From the NCBI GenBank assembly GCA_032718475.1, contig JAUCBJ010005050.1, positions 1 to 64,000 on the forward strand: DNA of 64,000 nucleotides, written 5' to 3'. A program made the translations under genes and the position numbers. Below, piece by piece: positions 48,935-58,510 of the stretch; within the stretch, counting starts at the first letter, position 1; each line of letters opens with the position of its first letter. Source of the stretch: Nemertoderma westbladi (taxonomy: Eukaryota > Xenacoelomorpha > Nemertodermatida > Nemertodermatidae). The notes below the pieces were generated by a model, which saw only the letters and a list, made by a program, of their open reading frames with translations, was not told the origin of the DNA and ran no database searches.

Positions 48935-50115
48935 GTAATCAACCAACGGCTAGACATGCAGACAAGGTCGGCGGAAGATAATCAACCAACGGCTAACCAT
49001 GCAGACAAGGTCGGCGGAAGGTAATCAACCAACAGCTAGCAGACAAGGTCGGCTGAAGGTAATCAACCAACGGCTAGACATGCAGACAAGGTCGGCGGAA
49101 GATAATCAACCAACGGCTAGACTTGCAGACAAGGTCGGGGGAAGGTACTCAACCAACGGCTAGACATGCAGACAAGGTCGACTGAAGGTAATCATCCAAC
49201 GGCTAGCCATGCAGACAAGGTTGGCTGAAGGTAATCAATCAACGGCTAGACATGCAGACAAGGTCGAGGGGAAGGTAATCAACCAACGGCTTTCCATGCA
49301 GACAATGTCGGCTGAAGGTAGTCAACCAACGGCTAGACATGCAGACAAGGTCGGCGGAAGATAATCAACCAACGGCTAGACTTGCAGACAAGGTCGGGGG
49401 AAGGTACTCAACCAACGGCTAGACATGCAGAGAAGGTCGACTGAAGGTAATCAACCAACGGCTAGCCATGCAGACAAGGTTTGTGGAAGGTAGTCAACCA
49501 ACGGCTAGACATGCAGACAAGGTCGGCGGAAGATAATCAACCAACGGCTAGACATGCAGACAAGGTCGGGGGAAGGTAATCAATCAATGGCTAGCCATGC
49601 AGACAAGGTTTGTGGAAGGTAATCAACCAACGGCTAGACATGCAGACAAGGTCGGCGGAAGATAATCAACCAACGGCTAGACATGCAGACAAGGTCGGAT
49701 GAAGGTAATTATACAACGGCTAGCCATGCAGACAAGGTCGGCTGAAGGTAATCAACCAACGGCTAGACATGTAGACAAGGTCGGCTGAAGGTAATCAACC
49801 AACGGCTAGACATGCAGACAATGTCGGGGGAAGGTAATCATCCAACGGCTAGCCATGCCGACAAGGTCGGCTGAAGGTAATCATTAATCAACCAACGGCT
49901 AGACATGCAGACAAGGTCGAGGGGAAGGTAATCAACCAACGGCTTTCCATGCAGACAATGTCGGCTGAAGGTAATCAACCAACGGCTAGCCATGCAGACA
50001 AGGTCGGCGGAAGGTAATCAGCCAACGGCTAGCCATGCAGACAAGGTCGGCGGAAGGTAATCAACCAACGGCTAGACATGCAGACAAGGTCGGCGGAACG
50101 TAATCAACCAACGGC
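48935..50115. repeat. satellite array, right end
   Basis: Continuation of the satellite after the LINE, about 27 units, including the phrase GGTCGAGGGGAAGG seen twice (near 49,263 and 49,917) and a CTTTCCATGCAG variant. It ends abruptly within a unit at CAACGGC, followed by unrelated sequence. Confidence 0.95.
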
Positions 50116-51575
50116 GACCTACTGCGAAGACGCTTGTAGGAGTTGCGACCACAAGCGATTTACTCCCACAACAGAAAGATATGAGTATGAGAACCCTCCA
50201 GGAGAAATACCGGCTCGGTCTTTATAGGATCCATTAGATGAATAACCCCGGGAGATTAAAACACTTTCTTCGTATATAAACTTATAATATATTCTGTAAA
50301 CTAAATTAATAACGACCACTGACAATGTTGGGCTCCGATTAGGAATATATTACAGAATATCAAACCGCTTAGTTATAATATGATATATCAATATCACTTC
50401 ACTAAAATATATTATAATCCTAAATATTATTAATAATTATCATTATATTAAAAAAAATAAAAAATACAAACAGAAAGGGAAATCAACTAACAATATATAT
50501 CAAATTTTAAAAGCACAATAACATTGGTTTGGTGAACAATCAGCACATAATAACCGTGTGTGGGCATTGCGATGAAATATAGAAGCAGTAACATAAATAA
50601 CAAACTTTATGTCACTAACAGAGTAGAATCTATATTTATTGGCTATATTGATATCGAATTAATTGGTTCGCATTCTAGTAAACAAAGGAGTCCGGCGGGT
50701 TAGTGGTATTATATTTATTTCGCCGTGAGGGCCAGACTGGGCATAATATTGTGCTTTGGTAGCCCCACGGGGGAAATAAGCAAGGTGGACAGCACATGAC
50801 TTTCTTTAGATGCCTCTTAATTTCAAGTAACAGTGAACAATTTTCAAAAAATATGAAAGTTACACTTTTCACTGTATCTTTTTTCAATAAAGGTTTTCTG
50901 AGGCGCTGAATCCATTGTAAAACATTTAAAAATCACTTGATTACAATTACTGACAGTTTTAGTTTTCTACGTTGGCAAAAAATGAAAAAAAAAAACAAGT
51001 AACCAGAACTTTTCAGTTTGAACACAAAAATTTAAATCGACACATATGGTGCTATAAATTCAATATTTTATGTTTTCTAGGGCTCTGATTCTAATGGAAT
51101 ACATTTCTAATGGTCCAGCAACCATTGCAAATTGTATTTTTCTGCGTAATAATTTTGGTGCTAGCACATAATTTTATCACTCCCACTTCTGAAAAATACA
51201 AGTTTGAGATTTACCTACAGAGCCGTGTTTATTTGCTTCATCGGATTCAGTACCACAATAATTACTTGATTCCGTATTTAGTATTTCCGTATCGCATCGA
51301 ATCCCCGAGGATCTACCTATATAACTACATTAGCTTTAGAGTTTATTATGATTAACTCATTGATGTTCTATGGATGTCTAATATTTCCTTAAACATCAAA
51401 ATTAACAAAATGTACAAATTGTCACTCAAAACAAATTGACTGAATTTAATACTGAAAAAATAAATGTAGCTTAATGTAACAACAACGTACTGGTTTAGCA
51501 TATTTCCTAAGGTTGGTAACATATAGAATGCATAGCGTTTATCAGGAACGGTTTTTAGGAACGCTTTATGAATAC
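50116..51575. other. gene-free region between satellite and Rel
   Basis: AT-rich with no supported gene. It includes the LINE fragment at 50,720-50,820. Short ORFs here have no recognisable content. Confidence 0.4.
50720..50820 (+). mobile_element. LINE 3' fragment, degraded
   Basis: About 100 bases matching 48,688-48,788 of the local non-LTR element (shared CGCCGTGAGG, GGTGGACAGC and CATGACTTTCTT), with substitutions that break the reading frame. Confidence 0.8.
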
Positions 51576-51581
51576 TTTATT
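51576..51581 (-). terminator. polyadenylation signal of the Rel gene
   Basis: AATAAA on the - strand, about 70 bases after the Rel stop codon. Confidence 0.55.
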
Positions 51582-51649
51582 AACTCACTCACTTAGTATA
51601 TTTCCTTTATGAGTTTTAACCGAATACACATTGGAATAATTGATCGCAT

Positions 51650-52924
51650 TCAAGGGAATTGAAAATATCTTAGAAACTCATCGGATATTTCGGGACTAGA
51701 CAGTGTGTTGTCATCCATAAGGTTTATTAAACCCTGAACTGGATTGGAACTGGTAGCATAAGACGGGGGCGGGGGCTTACCTTGATTGGTAGAGATAGCA
51801 GATGGGATGGATGGCGCGACTTGATTGGAATTGGGGGCGGATACGAAAGGCAAAATCTCTATCAACTGATCCAACGTATCGCAAATGGAGATGGGAGGTG
51901 GAGCGGAAGGTAAAAATTCAGAAGTATTAGATGGGGCGGAATCTAGACGGGGCACGTCGGACCAAGAACCGGGGGGGTTTGATCTACGGGGATCCTCGAC
52001 GGATGTGCGGGCTGATTGGAGATAGACGGCGCGGGGGGCGACTGAACGGGTATCGCAAACACCGGGGTTAGGGAGGCGATAGGGAGGGGTTGTACTGGGG
52101 AGACCCGAGCCACTCAAATAGGGAGGGTTCAATCGTTGTTGAGTGATAGAAGTTGATTCAAAGTGAGGCGATGGGAATGGGTTGTGATTTACGAGGTTTA
52201 ATGGAAGATCCGAACTAGACGGAATCGCGAGGGCCGTTCTTCTAAACGGCGTGGCAGTTTTACGATTCTCCCTAATGGCAAATTGCGAACATTGGTCCGC
52301 GGAAGAAAGTTGACCGTTTATATAGTTATCCACTCGTCTCGCGTTATTCGGGATAACGGTTTGGAGTAAACGTCGTTTACGTTGGGATGACGACGCCACC
52401 GGTACAGCCGACGGCAGGTAAATAAACTCTCGGGGTTCGCTCATCTCCAACCTGGACGAGATCTTCCGCAGAAACAGTTCCACCGCGACCGGCTCCTTTA
52501 TCGCCTCGTCGATGTACGGAGGCGTCGTGAAGGTGATGGCGATCTGTTTGTGGACGTCTTTGAGGCTGAAGCAGCCCAGAGCTTCCCAACCTCGACGATC
52601 CGACACGACGACATCGACGTTGGCTTTCTGTATTCCGTTACAGAATATGGTGACTCTGTCGCCACCGCGGGCCCCACCACTGGTGCGGTCGAGTCGGACT
52701 ATAGCGAGGTGCGAGTTAGGCGTAGGTCGTCGGTCCACTATCACGTTGCTGTAAACTGTCTCCAAGTCATCGGTAAAGTCCCCGTTGGAGTCCGGAAGAA
52801 ACGCAAAGAAGGCCAGACGCACGGAATCCATGTCCAATGCCTTCATGTCCTTTTCCGGAACAATATTTAAGTTATGTCTCTTGGCAAAGTCTTCTTTTGC
52901 AACAATTTGAGGTTTCATGTCATT
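51650..52924 (-). CDS. rel: Rel/NF-kB transcription factor, exon 3 (end of DNA-binding domain, dimerisation domain, C-terminal tail)
   Basis: The acceptor TGTTTATTTAG before 52,924 joins in phase 0 to exon 2. The exon completes the Rel DNA-binding domain (VRLAFFAFLPDSNGDFT), then encodes the immunoglobulin-like dimerisation domain (RTSGGARGGDRVTIFCNGIQ, WEALGCFSLKDVHKQIAITF, TPPYIDEAIKEPVAVELFLR, MSEPREFIYLPS). A basic nuclear localisation signal, QRKRR, follows at the expected place. The last ~230 residues are rich in Ser and Pro, with an acidic C-terminal end (LMDDNTLSSPEISDEFLRYF) that could be a transactivation region. There are no ankyrin repeats, so the product is of the Dorsal/RelA/c-Rel type, or a truncated NF-kB as in some cnidarians, and would depend on a separate IkB for cytoplasmic retention. 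Stop TGA at 51,650-51,652. Confidence 0.93.
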   Translation of the reverse strand, partial: NDMKPQIVAKEDFAKRHNLNIVPEKDMKALDMDSVRLAFFAFLPDSNGDFTDDLETVYSNVIVDRRPTPNSHLAIVRLDRTSGGARGGDRVTIFCNGIQKANVDVVVSDRRGWEALGCFSLKDVHKQIAITFTTPPYIDEAIKEPVAVELFLRKISSRLEMSEPREFIYLPSAVPVASSSQRKRRLLQTVIPNNARRVDNYINGQLSSADQCSQFAIRENRKTATPFRRTALAIPSSSDLPLNLVNHNPFPSPHFESTSITQQRLNPPYLSGSGLPSTTPPYRLPNPGVCDTRSVAPRAVYLQSARTSVEDPRRSNPPGSWSDVPRLDSAPSNTSEFLPSAPPPISICDTLDQLIEILPFVSAPNSNQVAPSIPSAISTNQGKPPPPSYATSSNPVQGLINLMDDNTLSSPEISDEFLRYFQFP

Positions 52925-53221
52925 CTAAATAAACACAATTAAATATAAATATCCTGCGAAATGTAAAAATTAAACAACTTATGGAGCACTTTAGAGATCT
53001 TACCTGGCACACCGTAAATAAGGTATCTCATGGGCGTAAAAATTGCGACAAATGGAGACAGATGGAGGAAAGATGACGCAGATCCTATCTCGAGCGAATA
53101 ATATCTGGTCCAATGTCAAATGATAAATTAAGTTACAGTGGCACATTATTCTAATCAAAATAATTTCCCATGGCCATGGGGAGGATGAATTTTGACTGGG
53201 TAGAAAGTCCCTAGCCATACG

Positions 53222-53560
53222 AAAGGATCTGGTTGGAAAAGGCGCTGATAGTCCTAAAGAACGTGTTGGGAAATGGAAAGATCACTTTTGCAACTTATTG
53301 CTTGGGTAGCCAAGCTACCACACATCGCGAGGTCAGCCCTACAAGGTAAATATATGACAAGACGCTACCAATAGAAACAGGGGACATCACTCCCACCGAA
53401 CTCCAAAGAGGCATTAAAGGCATGTCCAATAATAAAGCGAGTGGATTAGATGAATTCCTGCAGAGGAATGGAAAACAGGAATGCTAAACAGACCATTAGG
53501 TTGCAAGCTGCAACTACACCGAAGATACTACTAGCACTATGGAAACGGGTTGAAGGAATT
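53222..53560 (+). mobile_element. degraded LINE reverse-transcriptase fragment
   Basis: Broken + strand frames encode a recognisable N-terminal RT stretch of RTE-like elements: KWKDHFCNLL, then IETGDITPTELQRGIKGM and NNKASGLDE, followed after a frameshift by IPAEEWKTG. Several stops and a frameshift show it is old. It covers a part of the RT missing from the truncated copy at 47,924, so it may belong to the same family. Confidence 0.7.
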
Positions 53561-53581
53561 AAATGAAAGAACCAGCCTACA

Positions 53582-54504
53582 CGTCACACACCCCCTGTTA
53601 CAAACCCCCTGTCACACACTCCCTGTCACACACTCCCTGTCACACACCCCCTGTCACACACTCCCTGTCACACACTCCCTGTCACACACCCCCTGTCACA
53701 CACTCCCTGTCACACACTCCCTGTCACACACTCCCTGTCACACACTCCCTGTCACACACTCCCTGTCACACACTCCCTGTCACACACCCCCTGTCACACA
53801 CTCCCTGTCACACACTCCCTGTCACACACTCCCTGTCACACACTCCCTGTCACACACTCCCTGTCACACACTCCCTGTCACACACTCCCTGTCACACACT
53901 CCCTGTCACACACTCCCTGTCACACACCCCCTGTCACACACTCCCTGTCACACACTCCCTGTCACACACCCCCTGTCACACACTCCCTGTCACACACTCC
54001 CTGTCACACACTCCCTGTCACACACCCCCTGTCACACACTCCCTGTCACACACTCCCTGTCACACACTCCCTGTCACACACTCCCTGTCACACACCCCCT
54101 GTCACACACTCCCTGTCACACACCCCCTGTCACACACTCCCTGTCACACACTCCCTGTCACACACCCCCTGTCACACACTCCCTGTCACACACCCCCTGT
54201 CACACACTCCCTGTCACACACCCCCTGTCACACACTCCCTGTCACACACTCCCTGTCACACACCCCCTGTCACACACTCCCTGTCACACACTCCCTGTCA
54301 CACACCCCCTGTCACACACTCCCTGTCACACACTCCCTGTCACACACTCCCTGTCACACACTCCCTGTCACACACCCCCTGTCACACACTCCCTGTCACA
54401 CACCCCCTGTCACACACTCCCTGTCACACACTCCCTGTCACACACTCCCTGTCACACACTCCCTGTCACACACTCCCTGTCACACACTCCCTGTCACACA
54501 CTCC
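53582..54504. repeat. 14-bp minisatellite in Rel intron 2 (about 66 copies)
   Basis: Tandem TCACACACTCCCTG, with TCACACACCCCCTG as the only common variant, arranged irregularly. The 14-bp period cycles through all frames and yields long Thr/His/Pro/Ser frames with no biological meaning. The array is strongly strand-asymmetric (C-rich on +). Confidence 0.97.
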
Positions 54505-54871
54505 ATTGGATGTCAAATAAGGGGCAACACATTTCCACTAGGCACTCGATTCTTTACTAACATCGCTATACGCGAGAATAGTGGAAATAATGTTCTACAA
54601 TATTTACCAGGCAATAAATAATTAATTTTTAAACATAAAAAAGCACATTAGCTCGGGATCATTACGCCAGCCCGGCCCCCCCCCCCCCCCCCCCCCCAGC
54701 AGGGCCGGAGCCAGACATGTGTCGCATCCCATAGAGTCTATACAGTAATGTACTTCAATCGCTAAAGAAAACAAATATTATTTGTTCTAGAACTAATATA
54801 CTATCCAATACATGCAAGATTACAGAGAGACGTTGAATGCAACCCATTACTCTGGGACTAATAGTGCCTAC

Positions 54872-55051
54872 CTTCTTAGTTCTGACCATTCCTAGTCTAT
54901 CGAAGACGATCTCTTGGTTGTGTGTGACCTCGATGTCCTTTAGATAAACACCGTTGTCGCCCCCAAATATCTTGTGCACGTGAATCTTTGCTGGATCATT
55001 GGCAGTAACTACAGCAACCATTAGCCTCACTGAACCTATATGGTTAAGGAT
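54872..55051 (-). CDS. rel: Rel/NF-kB, exon 2 (DNA-binding domain, middle)
   Basis: A 60-codon exon with acceptor TTATCATTTCAG and donor GTAGGC, both in phase 0. It encodes ILNHIGSVRLMVAVVTANDP, then KIHVHKIFGG and FDRLGMVRTKK. These align with the Rel core INxxGPxxxxVSxVTKDPPxxxHPHxLVG and FxNLGIxCVKKK. The central sequence is more divergent than in most animal Rel proteins (HVHKIFGG for HPHxLVGK), but the pattern and splice phases leave little doubt. Confidence 0.9.
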
Positions 55052-55435
55052 CTGAAATGATAAAATAATATGATAAAATAATGTTAAATATAGTTACATA
55101 AAGTTGTTTTTTTGGACTTTATTTTATATGTATTTAATTTTTGATCTTTATTTTATATTTATTTAGTGGACTTTATTTTTACTTTATTTTATATATTTAA
55201 AATAATAAATTATATTATACAGATATTAAATTGAAAAGTAATATATTGGGGCCTAATATTATAATAAAATAATAAATTATAAAAGTTTAACCTACCGGTA
55301 TGTTAATGACTATGGCTTAATCTGTTAACATTTTTGAATGGCTATATATACCTACTCTTACAGTCTTAACTCTTACACCTGTACACTCCACCTGGCTAAA
55401 TACAGAGCTAGAGCGAACTATCAGACTGTCCTAAC
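55052..55435 (-). other. Rel intron 1 (384 bp)
   Basis: Very AT-rich, from GTTAGG after the codons for PTIK to TTTCAG before exon 2. Joining the flanking codons rebuilds the conserved KTxPTIKI junction of Rel proteins. Confidence 0.85.
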
Positions 55436-55906
55436 CTTTATGGTCGGATATGTTTTCACATTCACGTCTGACGATTCTCCAAGCAAGACGCCGGGGAAGT
55501 TCCCTTCACTCTCGTAGCGAATCCGGTTTACTTCCGACTTTGGCTGCTCAATAATGACTATCCGAGGACGTGAGTTGGGGCATGTGGACGTGAGTAATCG
55601 AAGGGGTTGCATACTGTACCGGTGGCCAGCTATCGGTACCGGTACCGCTCCACGACCCCGTGATACTGTTTGAGAGTTAGGCACAGAAGGCGTGGTTGGA
55701 TGTACAGAGTACTGCTGACAGTGTTGAGTTGGCGTTATCTCAGACTCAGATGATTCCTGGCCGGTACCGGTATGGGTATGTATGGCGTCTAATACATCGC
55801 TAATTGTTACTGGTAAATTGTCTACAATGGGAGCGTGGGTTTTATGAACAAACGGGTAGTGGGGAGAAAAGACATAGCCAATGCTTATTCCAGAATGATG
55901 CATCAT
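55436..55906 (-). CDS. rel: Rel/NF-kB, exon 1 (N terminus and DNA-recognition loop)
   Basis: From the first ATG at 55,906 this exon encodes 157 residues. The first ~110 form a low-complexity leader rich in Ser, Thr and Pro. The Rel homology region starts at PRIVIIEQPK and runs through the recognition loop and GVLLGESSDVNVKTYPTIK to the donor. In the loop the usual RxxRxRxxC reads ExxRxRxxS: Arg128, Arg130, Tyr131 and Glu134 are kept, but the cysteine is Ser133 and the first arginine is Glu. The reading frame is open a little upstream of the ATG, so a further 5' exon is possible. The gene is transcribed away from smad4. Confidence 0.88.
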
Positions 55907-56186
55907 ATGTATAAATAAATATAACAATAAAACAGCCCACCGGTAACCAGTAACTGCAAACCGCCAGACTGCGGAACATACAGTAGCATTACTGCATTAA
56001 CTGTTAACTTCTGAACTTGCAACCAATTATACAGCGACATCACTGTCTGACTGTTGCAATGTCTGTGGTCTGACTGTACCAGCAGACCAGTAGACTGCAT
56101 CAAGCCCACTCACCCCGCCCATGTGAAGAATACCAGGATTTAACTTTTCGGTCGACTTTTTATTGGAATTTTATATATGATTAATT

Positions 56187-57429
56187 TTTATTTTTTTTAA
56201 TTTATCTTTATTAAGTGTTTTTATAGGGGTGTTTGAAAAAGGTGGACTGGACACAGAAAACATGGACAATGGACAGACCAATCACGGGCGATTTGCGTTA
56301 CACAGCATGTCTACCTTTTTCAGCTTTGTTGTCCACCTTTTTCAAATTTGAATAAGGTGGACTGGGTTGAGAAAGAACAGGCAATGATGCCAATTGACCA
56401 ATCAGATTGATTTGCACATTATAGCAGCTCTGTCCACGTTTTTCAAAAAATTTCAGAAGGTTTTTTTATTGTTATTATTATCCCATACTTACTGTGACCA
56501 ACCAGCCAACCGAAGTTGTCGAAATAGGCCTAGTTCAATAATATGTGGCGAGCCACGCGAAGTCTGTGAGCTGAGCCTTACAGCCTTAGCATCAATATTG
56601 GAACGTCAATATTCTAACTCATTACAGTAGTATAAAGTTAATTATAATTAACTACCTATTGTACTGTGTGCTGTGGGGGAAATATAATATGCTTTATTTT
56701 ACCGTTCATCCCGAGATCTGTTATTAAACGACCGAGCGCAGCGAGGGGAGGTAAATAAGTCCCCATATTTTGGGAGTGGCGGTCCGAAACCCTAATTCAA
56801 AGTGGAAATGGAGGCCCAAAAACTTAATTACAACTGTCATGTTATGATTGTAACCCCTTAAATATTTAAACCACTTAAATATTTTGGATCCTAAATTCGA
56901 CAAAATGTCTTAGATTAGAGCATCGGGACTTTAAGGTTATAGGGTTAATGAGTTTTAATTAGGGTTTGGGCCTGACCAACTAACCCTAACCACAAAAATA
57001 AACCAATAAATCTAAGTTAAAGTGCTGTACGGTACGCTAGACCTACTATTAATATACTGTAAGTCTATAGGAAGGCAATCTGCGCGGGGGGGGGGGGGGT
57101 GGTGTAGATACGCCTAGGACACCGGCAGCATTCTTAATGCAGCTGCTTCCAGCATGCCCATTATAGATACACTGTAGATAATTGAAACCTGAAAAGGTGG
57201 ACAGTCCAATCATTAATCATCTTTAATACGTTTCTGATTGGTCAGCCTATCTATGTTTTTTGTGCATGTGTCCAGTCCACCTTTTTCAAACACACATCTT
57301 ATACCCAATTATGTAACTAAGAAAGCGAAACTTGAAAAAGGTGGACAGACCAATTGCTACAAACTGTATGAACAACTTTATGAAGATTTTTTATTTTTTT
57401 TTAATTTATCTCTATTAAGTGTTTTATAG
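56187..57429. mobile_element. inverted-repeat (MITE-like) element cluster
   Basis: Perfect 26-bp inverted repeats at 56,229-56,254 and 57,268-57,293 (core GAAAAAGGTGGACTGG). Further copies of the same motif lie inside, including a back-to-back palindrome at about 56,331-56,365, and outside at about 57,330. The whole cluster is flanked by ~40-bp direct repeats (TTTATCTTTATTAAGTG at ~56,200, TTTATCTCTATTAAGTG at ~57,405). No transposase frame is present. A G-tract lies at about 57,087-57,100. Confidence 0.65.
57115..57170 (+). mobile_element. LINE 3'-end fragment
   Basis: Matches the last ~60 bases of the local non-LTR element (CAGCATTCTTAA, TGCAGCTGC, CAGCATGCC) without its RT part. Probably a very short, 5'-truncated insertion. 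Confidence 0.6.
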
Positions 57430-58510
57430 CGCATATTTATGTCTTATAACCTGTACATATACTGATTTGTTTATGGTTTTGGTTAGATTCAGCTCTTCTG
57501 TAACCTGTGTTTTTGGTGAAAACCTGGTGCTGGTATTCTTCACATGGGGGTAGCTGAAAAGTGAAATATAACGGTAGAAAGTCTGGTTTTTTTTCACATG
57601 GGCCGCTCCCCCAAAAAATGTAATTGGAAGTAGTTTCACACCTCCCTCCTCCTCCGTGGGTGAGTCAGAATTTTTATTTTAGCTTTCAATCTTTTCGCTA
57701 CAACAGTATAAGTTGTCTCCGAATATATTACCCCTGTTTGTAAATTGCAAAACGTTTCAGGAAACCATTAGTAGTAGTGAGACTTGATTAGAGTGTATAC
57801 AATGTATATGTCTATAAAGTATATATACTGTATTTAACTCTATACAGTATTTACTACAAAAACAAAATTTATACTGTACAAATGGAAAACACAATATATT
57901 TAAATAATATGCCAGACAGTCTGCTTATGTGGGTAGTGCATTGAAAGTGTTATTCTGTTATTAGTATACTTTGCCAGATGTTCATTTTATGTTAATCTAC
58001 TGTGCAGTGTAGTCAGGTAGTGTATATGTGCAAAATAATTATTGTTTCATTGTTATTCTGGCGATATTAATATTAATAAACAACACAACTGGTGAAGTGC
58101 TATATAGAATAAAGAGAACATACTGCTGTACAGCTGTAGGCCTACTCAAGGTGTACTTAAGTACTGCATACCACTACCGGTCCGGTACGGTACCGTACCT
58201 TTACTGCTTTACACTCTATGCTCTACGGCTACAGCTCCAGCCAGAGCTCTACCGAAAAGACATTCCCGTTGCCGCGTGCAGGTACCCTTACGGCTGTACG
58301 GACACTGGACACTGGGACAGACTGATAATTCAGTAATTTAAGCAAGGGGACGGTTCTGTTTTTACCGTACGTAGGCCTACAGTTATTCAGGTAGGCCTAC
58401 TGGCCTAGGCCTTTACTGCTTTATATTACATATTACCGGTCTGCCGATCCGGTAAGATTCAAACTCCATACTGATAGATTTAATTCAATTCAGAATTATA
58501 TATAAATTCA

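Larger units (their letters stand above)
52925..54871 (-). other. Rel intron 2 (1.95 kb)
   Basis: Bounded by GTAGGC after AAGAAG on the exon 2 side and TTTATTTAG on the exon 3 side. It contains an old LINE fragment on the opposite strand, a 14-bp minisatellite and a C-tract (54,676-54,697). Confidence 0.88.
55907..58510. other. divergent intergenic region between Rel and smad4
   Basis: About 2.6 kb separating two divergently transcribed genes, so it must hold both promoters. The middle is occupied by an inverted-repeat element (56,187-57,429). The smad4-proximal part has ACCGGTAC and GGTACGGTACC strings near 58,175-58,200 and 58,433. A 102-codon frame at 58,028 starts with GTG and is not supported. 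Confidence 0.5.

Noticed and set aside
9950..50115. CRISPR-like regular repeats
   Set aside because: Units are adjacent with no unique spacers, vary internally, and the genome is animal; this is satellite DNA.
53550..54621. Two 330-350-codon Thr/His/Pro/Ser frames
   Set aside because: Translation of the 14-bp intronic minisatellite in shifted registers; it is on the strand opposite the Rel gene.
54676..54697. C-tracts here and at 9606-9630, 60,297-60,326 and the G-tract at 57,087 as functional elements
   Set aside because: Simple homopolymers, prone to sequencing and assembly length error; no context supports a function.
58028..58336. 102-codon frame with a hydrophobic start before smad4
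   Set aside because: It begins with GTG, has no ATG near, and its later part is low-complexity GGTACC-rich sequence; likely chance.
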